Part shown: piece after piece, positions 12,701-26,700 of the stretch
Layout of the letters: every line of letters begins with the position of its first letter
Numbering within the stretch: position 1 is the first letter of the stretch
NCBI GenBank assembly: GCA_022885665.1
Contig: JAGQDJ010000100.1
Location: forward strand, 141,501 to 205,500
Length of the DNA: 64,000 nucleotides
Direction: 5' to 3'
Source: Triops longicaudatus
Taxonomy: Eukaryota > Arthropoda > Branchiopoda > Notostraca > Triopsidae
Translations under genes and position numbers: made by a program
The notes under the pieces: model-generated
Databases searched by the model: none
Told to the model about the DNA's origin: nothing
What the model saw: the letters and a program-made list of their open reading frames with translations, nothing else

Positions 12701-15700
12701 TAACTGTTGGGCAACAATGAACGTCACAGTGTTTTACCACCACAGGGACATACAGGGGAAATCAAATCTTAATTTACAAGTTCTGGGTTTATTCTCAAAA
12801 AATCTATATAGAAAGGGCATTCATAGGGAAATAGGAGAAAGAGCTCGTGAGAGAAAATCCCTTACGGCTTTGTCCGGAACACAAATTAACATAGGAATAC
12901 GGTAATGAAAAAGTACGAAATATTTATTTTTTTAGAGTAAGAAATAGGATTTAATAAGATATAATTGTAGTTTTTAGAGCGAAACAATTTTCGAAAATAA
13001 AGTAATCAATTATAATTTGTAAAATTGTGGTATTTCCTATTAGCGTACTGTATTTTTTATTGATGTATTGTATATTTTGAAATTTATTTTGTATGAAAAA
13101 TTGAGTGAGTATTTGACGAGCGGAAGAAATTTGAGCAAAAAAAGTTGTGGCAAACAGGTCGCAATTTGGGGTTGAATGTATGTGCAACGTATCGGGTGTC
13201 GAAACCTGAAATATTTGAAAGAAAACACCAGCGTAAACCAACCTGAACTTGTGTACGTGTCGTATTGGTTGGTACTCATCTCTCTTGCCTGTTCGACGTG
13301 TTATCCTTTTGGACATGGAGGCTTTAATGCTCTTATATGAAAAAATATCGTGTATAGCGATACAAGTATTGATCTCGTAAACCAAGATTAGGTCCACGAT
13401 ATGAATGCTAGGCAGAAAGGGGTAGGTAGCCTGTAAAAGACCAAAAGCTTTCAGAGTAATAGAACTGCGTGGACATTATTCATGAAAATGGTCCAGTTGT
13501 ATCACTGTCGCGGAAGAAATATTGTATATTAAGGAAATTCTTGTTGATTTTGCGTTTTTCTTGTTCTGCAGGTGACAGCTTGTTTCGGATGAAGAATTCT
13601 GCACTTGGACAATCAGCACCATCGCTTACTGCCCCTGCGGTAAGTGAAATGCGTTTAACTAATTATTCTATAAGACACGCCCATTATGTAATATTTGACC
13701 CTGTTTAAGGAGCATTAGCCTTTTACTACACGAAAAATCCGGTGCAAAAGGCTAAAACCGATACTTTTTTAGTTTGTCATTTTTAATTTCTGGAATTTAA
13801 GTCAAATGTTCATACAGCCGAGTCTCGTTATAACGAACGGGTATTGTGGAGGAGTCTAAACGCTCTGGGTTATTTAAATGTGTCATGTAGCGTTCGATAT
13901 GAAAGAATTTTGATATACCCGAATCGATTGTCATCCAGAAAGTTCGTTATATCGATTTAAGGGGGTATAAAAAATCCTAAAAGTATAAAAATCCTAAAAG
14001 TATAAGTTAGACCAAAACCATGAAGAAAAGCGTTTTGAGACATTTTGGACAACGTTCAGTTTGATCATCTTGAGCGAAAAGGAAACTTTTGATTGACTTA
14101 CGAGGTTTACTTACCGTCTCCAGTTTAGTATGGATTAGTCCCCTATTGCTCTGACGCGAAAGCCACTTTCTTCCTATTTGAAACGTTCCCCGTGACTCGA
14201 CGTCACTCAATTGAATTTCCATCCAAATTGCATTGGAATATCTACCTGAAATTTCCTGACGTATTCCCGAATTTCGTGCCATATTCATAACGCCTTAAAC
14301 GCCATATTCATAACGTCTTAAACTCCTGCTAGGATTTTTTTCACTTAATATTTCCTTTTTCCTCTTGAGCGGCTTTTTTTTTCTTTATCTTTTTTTTCTT
14401 TATCTTTTTTTCTTTATCTTTTTTTCTTTATTTCTTTGTCTTATTTTTCTTATTTTTTCGGAATATTTTATAATAGAACTAAATATCGATTCTCGGTATT
14501 GAAATTGGCAGAAATTCGCTCTTTCAAGTGAAAATCGCAGTGAAAATTGCATTTCGCGTTTCCAATCAATAATGCAAAATCCCGAACTTGTAGGCGTGGC
14601 TCGAAACTCCCCGCCCCACAGCCACTTATGCATTTCAATAGAAATTGGTAGCGCTGACTGGGGTGCGTACAGTGTACCAAGTTCGGGTCGTTCATGGGGT
14701 ATACAGTCATGTCGTTTTTGGCCCCCCTGTTGTAATGTAATTCGACCAGCAGGTGTGCTTTATACGTGTCTGGAAGCCACACCTACGGTTTCTCCGTGTT
14801 GTCTAGTGACGTCAGACGCGTGTAAGCTTTTACTGCACATGCACCTTGTATGTTTTACCGGGGCCGCGGACAGGAAGACAGCCCATAGTAGCCACACAAG
14901 GCTTCGGTTCAGCCGCTGTGGACTTGCCGAAGCTTTTTCAACCGCCATGCGGTGTTGGGTCACAGTAAACCTGTGAATTTTCTCTTCCTCCAGGATCTCC
15001 CTTTAAAATTGGTCCTAAAACAGTGTGAATTTTTTTGGTGGTGTGAAAATTCTCGGTATTTCTTGTTTCTTTGTGGCTCCTCTCTCGAGTTTTTAATTGA
15101 TCGAGAATTCATTGATTGATTAATTCGTTGAGAAATTTTACGAGAAATTAGAATTTTATGTCAAGATTTTGACTTAAACAGAAAATGGGGTATTTTTATA
15201 TAAATGGAGAAACTAGAATTTCTTTTTGGTTAAGAAAAAAAGCGGGTGCAAGTGTAAGGAAAAGTATTGATTGTTGAAAAGGAACGTGGCGGGATTTCGG
15301 GACAAGTTCGGTCTCGTCGTTGGTGACCTTTGACGAAGTGGAACAAGTTGGTTGGCGTGACGAAGATTTGGGCAACTGTACTGTACACTAGCGGGGTCGT
15401 GTGTGCTGATAATGGATGCAAAAGCATCGGATTTCTTTCCGCAAGTGAAACAGTGCGTGACTGGGGGATATGTGAACACTGTGGCATTGTGTGGTACGCG
15501 AGAATCGCATTGTTTCTTGGCAGAATCGAGGACTCGGGTCCTTTGTCAAGCATTCAAATGCCTTGAAGGCAATTTCTTCCTTTCGGGGCGAAAAGGGAGG
15601 GGCCATGACTTGACTTCAAGAAGGGTGGAGGGGGAGAACTGTGTCCCGGTCACCGTCACGTCCCTTTGGCGCTTGGTAGATACACACACGGAGGCCATGG

Positions 15701-17582
15701 ACATTATAAAGCTAGCAAGATGGGTTTTGATCGATCGAAGATTAATGCGCTTGTCTTGGAGAAAATCTGTAGATATAACCCCGGGCGCGAGGGTGCCAAA
15801 AGGGGATGAATACCAAGGGAGACATGATCGGGTTTCAGCGGAAAAGGGGGCTAGTTGACTTTTCGATCAGGGTAAAGCTGATTTAACAAGTCTTGGTATC
15901 AAATTTAGGGTTTTCGTAGAAAATTGGCATTATTTTATCGTAGAAATATTTAGTGACTTGAGTATAATGAGTGATGTTTGTTACTTTCTTTGTGCCGACA
16001 CATTTGGCAACGTTGTAATAAGACTTATGATCTTAAACTAGTTATTTTCTACCAATTCGTAATCTATTTCCTCCATGTAAAATATATTTTTTAGAATAAA
16101 TAAAATTCTAAATTAATATAAATTATATTTATAAAAAAATCTTTTAATTAGTTAATTAATTTCAATGAATTTTTTTAATGCTTACAACATTTGTGAGCAT
16201 TTTTTTATTTATATGTACTTCTGTGTACTTTTTACAGTAGTGACGCAAATCTTAATCAAAGTGTGCTAAATTCATTACTGATAGTATGAGTACCAAATTA
16301 TCAATGCTTATAAGTAAAAATATCACACTTCGAACAAAATGTCTTTTAAAATTAGTATTATCAGTACACTTTATGTAACGGCATTGCCGAAGCTGTCCTT
16401 TTTGTCCAGGACAATTAAACTTGTACAGATAATTGACCGGAAGTGATTCAGGTTGGAACAATTGAATAATTTCCGCTTTTCTCTTTTTGTTCCTCTTTTA
16501 GAGCAGCTTCGCTTTTAGATGAGTTCTCAGAACTCTGTGTCATATGAAAACTGTCTTTCTGTCGATACTGCACTGTACGTGTACACGTGACATTTACATC
16601 TTCTTTCGCTTCATTCACAATTGTCTTTCAGTCGTCCTTTGAAAGGAGCCAGCACGCAGTTCCTGCGTTAATTTTGCAAGGCAGGGTACAAAAGGAGAAT
16701 TCCTCCCATCTTTGCTCTCTTTTTTTTACGATTGTTACCAACTCGAGTCTTTTCGGTGTACTCGTGTCTTTAATCTGAGTTGGCATTGAGCCACGTACAT
16801 TCACGTTCACAAAAGAGAACCCCAGATATGCTTAGAAATAAAACGTGATAGTATCTAACCCGTCGTCGCGCTCGGGTTCCTCGTATTGATCCAGATAGGG
16901 AAAACTACCGCGGATTTTTAGCCTACATTTCGCTTCCGTAGAAATTTCAGTCATGTTTCCACTTTTTTTATTCATTTTTTTATTATTTTTTTATATACCG
17001 GTCGAGGGACATGGATTCGTACTATCAAAGGCTTCTTGTATTGATTTTCATACCCCTAACAGTTAGAACCCGGCGCTTGTGAACAATCGAGAGAAAATAG
17101 CTCTGCCAGAGAAGATTTACTTATCTTAGTTGCCTTTGTTGCCGGTACCGGCTCGTATTCTACCTTGAAAGACAAATTAGGTCCGTCCTGAACGCAGACG
17201 AGAAGCTAATTTTATTACTGCGTTTTGTCATGGAAACAAAAGCTTGCATGGAAAGTGGTAAGCTGCACGAAGGGAACAATTAGAGTAATTAAATTAAGGT
17301 TTATTTGTAGCATAGTCACGGAATTATTTTGAATATAATTCTGGGAGAAATTTTGCTTGTAGAAAACATATTTAAAGCAGAATTTTTAATATCGTTTTTT
17401 ATGTCACGTTCTTGAGTTTTCACTCATTTAATTATTAAGATGCTATTCGAAGATTCTTGGCTCTTGATTGGACAAATTTTGGTTCAAATTGTTTAGTTTG
17501 TTACTAAGAATCGGTATTTTAATTGTTTTTATATATCTGCAGTAATGTAAACGCTAAATCGATTTTGAATATTTTCGGCTTT

Positions 17583-17613
<31 letters not shown>

Positions 17614-20600
17614 GCTCGCTAAATTGTAGTGTTGAATTTGTGCAGCGTTAGATATATACCATGCGGTGTTTTCGAGCAGGAATGGACGAAAGAAATTCAA
17701 GTTTCAAAGACTTAATTGATTTTTAAGTAGCGTCTAAAAAGTTTGAGTAAAAGGTGGCCATTTTTCAAAGTTTGACAAACTGCCAGAAGATTTTCCCACA
17801 AATCAGTTGTTGTGTGAGCGATAAAGCTACTTTTAGTTCAATGTGCCATCTATCAAGCCAGAAATATCGCCAAGGCTGGGTCTACTTTGCTACTTTGACA
17901 GTTTTGACGTCATGCAACAAATCGTGCTATTTTTCTCCGTTTGTCGCACTGTTAGCTTGAGATTCTTATTTCCTGAAAGTTCATTGTAATTTGATCGGGC
18001 TGTTGTGTAGTTGAACAAACTTGGGCTGAAGTTCTTGCAGAAAGTTAGCTGTTTTCGCTTAAGCTTGTTATTGTTAAACGTAAGAAGTTGTTTGCACAAG
18101 TTTGTAAGGATTGCCGGGTCTTACTCGAATTTAATCGGGTCTTACCCTTACTCGAGTTCTCGTGTCAGCCAAAGGAGGCATTGTTGCTGTGAGAAGCTTG
18201 TTTGCGTGCGTGAAGGAGATTAGGAGTTGCTCACCTCCTCCAATGACACAGTATATCTCTTTCTCCCTGTTTCTTTTTATTATTATTATTTATTTTATTT
18301 TTTGCAGAGTACAAGATGCACTTGAAACTGAAGTGCGATTAACTACTGCCTAAAGAGGCGAAATATGTATGGTTGTGACCAAAGGAAATTAAGTTAAATT
18401 ATTTAAACAAATTAAAGCATCTATTTATTTTTATTTATTTTTTAAATGCAAAGAATGCAAATAAAAAAGAGTACATAAAGGATGAAATAAACGTACGAAG
18501 TCGAACAGGAATAAAAACAAGGAAAATAAGCTGAGTTATTAATTATTGACTCCGTGGCTAATTCGCAATTAACATGGTGGGAGAATCACTGTAATATCTG
18601 TAGAATGTAGTTTTATTGAGAGTACGACTAATGTGGTTAGCTACATTTCGTTAGCCTAATTAGCATGTAGTGTATATTAGTGTGTCTGCTGGAAGGAAAA
18701 CTAATAGTTTTTGCTTGATTTCTTTGTGGATTCAAGTTTGGTTGGTAATCACTGATAGGAAGTTTTACATTTCCGTTGAATTTGAGTTTTTGCTCCTTTT
18801 TTATATTGGTAAAAACGAGAGAATTATAGGGCAATTGAGAATTGTAGAGCCAGGTCGTGTTTCCTGGTATGGTTTCAAATGTTCTATTGCTCCAAATGGC
18901 TTACACAATCTTCCTTATTCCTTAAGTACGCAACCTCGAAAAAAGAAAAAAAAACAGCAAAAATGAAACGAAAATTAAAACAGACAATTACAAAGTTCTT
19001 GCCGCCGTAGCAACCGACAAATTCCCATTTGCCGAATCAAAGCAAAAGTTCTTTATAACAGTTCAACAAGCACGTGTGCGGTTGAACTTCAACCGAGCCA
19101 ATTCATCCTAAGCCAAATTGACGTCACCGCCTGATTAAAACTTCTTTTTTCCATTTCGAGGATATTAACCTCTTATCTGCCAAACCCCTCGCAAATACAA
19201 AGTTCGCTTTTTACACCGCGTAAGCATTTTCCCATTTTGCTATTGTACTTTTTACCTTGCTTCTGTTTAATCATCCAAATCGATTATGATTACTTTCGTG
19301 ACAAGCTTTCTTCAAATTCTTCACCTTTCAGTTACGAAGTATTAAAATGCTACGTATTATAACCTTCATAATTCAAATACATCAATAATAAAATATTTTC
19401 AAAAATAAAACAAAATAAAAAACTTTTATAGAAAAAATAGAGCGTATTTTTTAAAAAAAAAAGTATACCGAGCTTAACGTTGTTAAATCAGGTAAAAAAC
19501 TCACCTTCTACTTAATGTACCAGAAAGTAAAATTACTCTCAACCTTGAATTTGTTCTCCTTTCGAAAATATACACCTTGAGTCATACCTTTTTCATTCAT
19601 TAAAACTCAACTAAGTGATCACAAGTTCCGTTCAAAGTTACAGTTCGCCCTAAGGCAATTTTTCATTTAATTGGATGTTCTCCCTGGGGTTTTCCAAATG
19701 TAGGTCATCTGCCGTACCGTAAAACGTGGTCAGTATTATTAACATATGTAGCCGTCAAAACCCTTTATGGCCTTTCTTTTTTTTTCTTTCTTTTTTCTTT
19801 CTTTTTTTCTTTTTTTTTTTTGTAAGCCTTCAGGGAATCGTATGCGCCTACACTTCCCAACAATGAATTTTCCGCCTCTTTTATTCATATTCGAGCCTTA
19901 CTACGCTAGTTGGCTCGCCTTTTATGCTAATTACAGTAAAAAAATCGTCTTACGATTTCACCACCTACTCTAGCCCTCAGTTTACGATTAACTCGTATCA
20001 AGTAGATTTGGTTTACGGTCAGTAAACGGCACGGTTTACGATCAATTCTGGTAAAAACTCGGTTTACGATAGTCGTTGTGCGAAATCCAAGCCTGTCCAC
20101 GTGATCAACATGCCGCTAGTTTTGTGCCAGAACTTTCCCAAACCTTTGTACTGCACTTATTCATTGATCGTAAAGATCGAAACCGTTGCTTATTCCATAA
20201 CTCAAGGCTCGTTAACTTTCTTATACGGTTTTCGATACTGTAACACAAATTTGGGCCAGAATGCTGACGTGATGAGGCCTATATTGAGTGTGTGAACGCA
20301 TAGTACATTACTATACAGTAGGGTACGCAAGGTTAACTCCAGCCTAATGCACGTGTACTTAATGCGAACCCACAACAGGGAAAAAAATAAGAAAAATTCG
20401 TGAGTCTTACCTAACCCAGAAGGGAAACTCTCGTGTAGGAAACAAGGCTAAGGTCATTTTGTGGAGCATTTTTGTTTTACTTCATTTATTGTGGTTGGTT
20501 TTTGTATTTTGGACATTTCTTTGCTCTCTTGTTTCAGTATTTTATTTTTGTATTTTGTTATACAGTAGAGTCTCGTTCTAACCCCCATTTTTGACGAGCT

Positions 20601-20765
20601 TTCGGTTTTTGTTAACGTATTTTTTTATTTATGTTATACAAAATTGAATAAAATGGAGCAATTTAATCCATATTAAAATAAAACGAATATTCCGGTCCCT
20701 TGAGGTTCGCTATAACGAGATTGAACTGTATTTTATTTTATTAATTTTTATTATTATTGAATATT

Positions 20766-20796
<31 letters not shown>

Positions 20797-23700
20797 CTTT
20801 GACTATTTATGGATTATTTCTTTGATTATTTATTGATTATTTTAATGATTATTTATTATTTTTTCATGTATTTTGTTTTACTTCTGTATTCGTTTCCTTG
20901 TCTTCAGTTGGATTTTAGTATTCACTTTATTCTCGTATATGAATTTTACCATGTTTAATTTTCAGTTCTTGCTTATAGCGTATTCGGTATTGGCGTAGGG
21001 TAGAATTAAGGATAAGGTGTAAAGAGGCTTACTAGATAGCTAGTTTGGAGGTAAAAACATTTGTCTTGCCTCCCGCCCTCCATGCTTTGGGTATTTAATT
21101 TATTTTGCTCCTTTTTAAAGACCTTTTCGGAATGGGAGAAGGAGGAGGTCGGTTTTCGGGAAAAGGTAAACCCAAAAGTTGAAGGGAAAAACGTGGCTGG
21201 CAGCTGTCTAGCAGCACCGTTTCGAGTTTTTAGTCATCTTAAAGGAACTTTGATACTTCGCTACCACGCTCCTACGGCAAAGAAGGCAGGAAGTTGTGAG
21301 AGTTCCTTTTCGGGGTGGGCCGGGCTTGCTGAGGGAATACCGGACTAGTGAAAAGGTTTCGACAGTGCCGTGCTCGGCTTGGGAAATCTTTGGAACAACA
21401 AAAGGTTTTTCGAGCGAGTCAGTTCGCTTCGAGCAACCAAGAAAACAGACAAGGTCTTTTTTGCTTGCAACAATGCGTTTTTGTAGTGTTAAGCTCTCTT
21501 ACGAGCCAATACTTGATCGTATATTTGTACTGGAATTGGAATTTGGCAGTTTTAGAGCGTGTGGCAGTGTAAATGGGCGAAAGAACGGAATTGAGTCTAT
21601 GTGAAGCCACGTGTATGGTGTTGTCAACGTGCAAGACGTGTAGAGTCAATAATGAATTTCTCTAGTGAATTTTGCGCAACATTTTAGTCTTGGTGATACT
21701 AGCGAAATAAAATCCCAGAATTTATTTTATTTCTTGTGTACCCGGTTTTACGTGTTATCCGAGTGAGGAACGCGAGTATCACGGCAGTTAAATCGTTTGT
21801 AACGTTCAGCAAGTCGTTTAGCGAACGTTCTTACAGCAAAAGTTGGCTGTTGGTTTTCGTGCTTGCGAAAGCTTGTGGAAGCTTGCGAGAGTTTTTAAGG
21901 GAGAAGTTCGGAATTTGGAATATTGGACAGTTTTTTGGCGATGTTGACAACTACAACGGATGTTTACGCCAAATTGTGTCATTGGCACCCGGCTATTAAG
22001 ACAGTTAGCGACCGCGCTCGAAGAGAAACCCCAATGAGCTATGTGAAAAGTCGCCAAGGTTTGGCCCTAGCTCTTCGAGTTAAATATAGCCACGTATGGC
22101 AACGTATGGTTAACCGAACTGAAGCGAAATTCTTCTTGGGCTAACGAAAACAAGAACATTAAGGCAGAAAAAGTGTGACGATAGTTTCCTAAGCCTCCTT
22201 AAGGTTCATTTTCACGTAAATAGCTCGGCCTGTTGACCAAGAAGTTGTGGGTCTCCCTTTCCTGGGGCGTTAAACTCCACGATTTACATATGAGCTGACA
22301 AAGACGTAAATTTAAGGGCCTGTGTTTGGAGAAGCTCAGCTCCCTTCGCCCCCTGCCATCACCCCCTTGTCCCTTCTCTCGCTAAATTGGACCCTAGTTT
22401 TATTTCATCGCAATGGCAACAATCCATACCCAAAAATCCAGGCAACACCGATTTGCCCTTAAGCTAGACTTCGTAAGTATTCGGTTAAACCCCGAAATAT
22501 AGAATCGCTTAAAAAAATGTATTTAAATTATACACTCAAGTATTATGGATTGTCTAGCTAAGTTATTGTTTGTAAGATAACAAAGGAGAAAAAGTAGTTC
22601 ACGGAGAATTAACGGACAGTAACCCACAAAGTCCCGCTTTTTTTCTTGCTACTTTTTTATTCTAAGATGGTTAAGTAAGTTACAACAGAGTTGCGAACTT
22701 AGCGGAGCGTCACGAATAGCGGTTTTGTTTGCTACACTTGTTGTCATCGATAAAAAAAAAACGACTCGAGAGAGAGGAGCGACAAAGCGAAAGGAAACGT
22801 CCCATTTCATTACGAAATGATTAGGGTATCGTAAAAGCATCTCGTTTGAAGCTCGGTAAGGATGCAAATTGTACCGGAAGAAGCGTTTCCGCGAATTGCG
22901 AGCGAAGCGGCCAATTTGGTACGCCAAAATGTGCGTTCGCATCTCAGTTTACCTATTCCTTCGCCCCTTCCTAATTTCTCGCTGTGTCCTCTGCCTACTA
23001 ACGTCCCTACTATGCTTCTCTATAAGGTAAGATGCGACAATTTCACCCCAACCTTGGTTTGCACGCAAAAGGTGGCGCGAAAAAAAGCCCCGCCTCCTTG
23101 CCTTGAGTTGAGCAACATGTTCTGGACGTAAATATTGCCCTTCAGCTACCGCTGGGTATTTTTCGAACTTTTTTTTTGTCGACAAAAAGAACAAGTTTAG
23201 CTGCAATTACGTCGTGGAAAAGGGCAGGAAATTGTGGTTTAGTGATTAATGCACCGGATTTGGCCTTCTTAGTTTGTGAAGTATTATTATTATTTTGTTG
23301 CGTCCTGATAGTTGGAGAGAAGAAGTGGAAACAGTGGAGACTGATATTTTGTTTTTCATGCTGTCTTTGCAGAAGGATCTGATTTTGCCTAGAAGAAGCG
23401 TACGGGCCAGTCACAGGAAAAGTTTGATGATGTCGTCAACGTCACCCACACTGCCTCGATGTCATTCCCCACTATCGCAAGGTAATATTTGTGTAATTAA
23501 AATAGTTAATCGTTTATCTGGAGTGGCTCATAAGTTCTGATACTGACTTATATTACCTGAAGGGCGAATTTGTACCAGAACTTATTAGACACATCGAAAA
23601 ATAGCAAAATAAAAGCAAAAAAAAGGTAGTTTGACAATAGTTGATGAGTAAGTCTTACTTTTTCGTTGTTATGCAGAGTTTTGACTAAATATACTGTACT

Positions 23701-26700
23701 GTGGGATATGGATTTTGAAAACAATATAGCAGCTAACTCGAATTACAGTCTTTGAAAGAAAATATGACACATTTTTACTTCTTAAAACTAATCGTGTTGA
23801 AAAACTAAAACTACTGAGTAGTTTGTTATGTTAATTTACATGCAGTAATACGTTGTTCCATTCTATTTATTTTAAAAACCCCGAGTGTCCAAAAATTTCT
23901 GGGATTTTTGTGCGTTGTCGTGAATGGTAAACTTGTGTCAGAACTTATGAGCCAATCTTATAGTAACAGAAGTACGAGAACTAATTGGATTACGTATTTT
24001 AAATGTATTCTAGCACGTGTTAATTTGTTGTTTTGTATAGGAAGTCCACTGGAAAGTCCGAGGAACATGTCTCCATCTACTCATTTCGCTTTTGCGCCAT
24101 TAAAACGGTATTAAAAGCTCATAGAAAAGTATGTAAATAAAATTAATTTTATGATGATTTGTTGTAGAGCTGAAGGCCGGAGATGGTCTGTTGCATCGTT
24201 GCCGTCATCCGGATACGGAACGACACCAGGAAGCTCGAACGTCTCGGTAAATTTCATGGATGTGTATTTTAAGTTTATTTTTCGATATACATTCGGTATA
24301 ATTTTTTCGGTAATTATTTTATGGCACTTTATGGAATGGAATAGCCGCGTGGTTTTTCAAGTCTTTCCTACTTACACTTGTTGCAGCTGAGTTTAAAGAT
24401 TTCTCTAACGCACTTTTTGGTTGGTAGCCAAATTCCGGAAAATTCTCCAAATCTTTTCTCAAAAGTTCAAATTCTCCAAATTGTTTCAGTTCTTCATACA
24501 TTATGTAATGGAATTCCTAGCATATTTTTCAGGAATATCTTCAAAAATAACCGCAAAACTACTGACTTTTAAAAACTTTTTCAAAAAGTTTTAGCACGGT
24601 TGCTTAATTTGAACACTTCATTTCCGTTTTAAAAATCACGATTTCCCGAAATTAGAAACAGCTTTTGTTTAAATGACGACTGAAATCAAACGAAAAAAAA
24701 AGTTTCAATTCACTGGAATTCCTATTTCAGAAAAATGAGTTCTTAAGCATGTCAAGGTTAAGAGTACACATTTTTTTTCAAAATCATTCATGTGCGATTT
24801 TCGGCATTTTGCGAAATTGGTACAAATATGGAAGGCTTGATTATACCACTTTAGTACACCTTTTCGAATTATTTTAATTGTGTTTCGTTTTTTATTTTTT
24901 ATTTGTCCTTTTTTCCCTTCACGTTTTCTCCCTCCGTTTTTGCGTTTCTGGCCGCTCGCTTTTGTCTTGTGTTGGATGTTTTTGTTCGGGTTTGGTGTTG
25001 CGTTGCGGGGTTCTGACTTTGGCAGTCGCAGTGTTCCAGTCAAGAACGGCTCCACCAACTGCCCACGGTACCCACTCCCGAAGAAATCCGGTTATTGTCG
25101 CGTCATTTCTCCTCCAATGACTCCAATCCCAGTCTCGATGACGAAAACGGTCGCCGATCGCCCATGTTACGACCTCGCTCTCGTAGTCTCAGGTAAAATA
25201 CCCTTAAGAAAAAAAAAATCTAAGGTTTCCCTGTATCTGACCACGTGACGAGTGCGGTCACACTTGTAAGCATTCAGCTTAACGTGAGTTAGAAACCTCA
25301 CGTGTGAAATTGGCTCACTACGAACTAAGGCTTACCCTGGGACAAGTGAGGGGCAGGGCAATAACAACCGAACTAAGTCAAAACTCATATTCGCGCCAAG
25401 GTCAATGAAAGCGAAGCTCCGCCTCCCTGTGTTTACGCGATGTAAATAACAGGTCGTGGAACCCTTGTGTATTAGAACACAATTGTTATGGTTTGTTTCG
25501 GATCACCCAACAGCGGAAGATAACGAGTAAAGAGAACCCGGATGTAAGAGAAAACTGCGTTTAAGAGACTTTAAAGCGAAAGTAAATCTGGATTAACTCT
25601 TCGCTGGTTTAGAGCTAGTCAAGTGTGACGGCACTCATTAACAAACAATAACAAAAATTTAAGTGTCTAAAAAAAGAAGTCCTTGATGTTTTTGGTGTTG
25701 TAAAAAATAAGTATTTTATTTTAAGAAAATAAAGGAAAGAATAAGCCAAGTTTCTTTCCTTATGAAATTAGCTAGGATATGGAAACTGCAAACTAACTTG
25801 TATTTCTTTTTCTTCTTGTCTGTCTCTTTGGCCGTTTCCAGCCTGGCTTGGCTGTGCATCGCCACGCTGGAGTAAGCCTTTCTTTTTTCTTTCCTATTTT
25901 TCCTCTTTTCCTGTCTTGTCTCTCGAACTTACACTTTTCTATTTCTTAATGCGAGGAACAGTTAGGCTTTTAACAAGTTTTCGTTGTTGCGTCAGCCACT
26001 GACAGTTTTCATTGTTTCCACATTGTAGTAGCCCCGTGCGCTCCCCGGTAGTCGATAGCGAAGTGATGATGATGAACATGCTCTACAAAGAACGATTTCC
26101 CAAAGTAAGTAAACTTAACGTAATGTGTTGTGAGTTTTTACTTCGTGTCGATTTTGTGTCCAATGAATAATGGTATAAAATTTGTGGCTTTTTTTTACAC
26201 TACCATAACTTTCTTGACAGTACAAAGTTTCTGGTTTTACGTGCTCTGTTTAGTTTCCAGTAGCCACAACTCATTAAAACATGGTTGTGCAGTACTCAAC
26301 TAAAACGACCCAAACAAACATGCTCCATGCTAACGGCACGCCACCTATGACGTGCTTGGGTCTGGGGGTCAAAAGCGTTCAGCAGAACTTAGAATAGGAT
26401 GCTTTCGCGCAACTGCCGTGGCATTAGGTATGCGGGAGTTTGTTTGGGTCGTTTTCATTGAAGAATGCTGTACTCTAGCGTAGTATTCTATTATTCATTG
26501 TTAGTTTTTATTTTTGCTGGATTATATTGCTCTAATGTCCTACAAAAGATAAGATCATTTGGGTTTCATTTATTTTTGTATTATTATTTTTTGTTATTAT
26601 TGTTTATTTTTTTAGGCGACACAGCAAATGGAAGAGCGTTTACAGGCATTTATCGACGACAGCGGGAACGTGGAAGCTTTGGAGAGTTCGGAAGAAATTC

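Larger units (their letters stand above)
13640..23372. other. MAST intron 3 (9.7 kb): repeats, MITEs and unplaced open frames
   Basis: Contents I can support are two MITE-like elements (13813-13967, 20561-20730), a 23-bp duplication near 14278-14323, a 17-18-bp duplication near 13970-14003, pyrimidine-rich repeats near 14375-14430 and 19780-19822, a GGTTTACG-containing cluster near 19980-20070, an ATT microsatellite (20768-20796) and a candidate alternative start exon (22862-23026). Slightly GC-richer patches near 14.6-14.95, 15.4-15.86 and 21.1-22.1 kb hold open frames of 70-150 codons that I cannot assign. Confidence 0.55.

Noticed and set aside
12951..13397. 148-codon minus-strand frame in MAST intron 2
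   Set aside because: AT-rich, no domain, no splice context and no resemblance to a known family.
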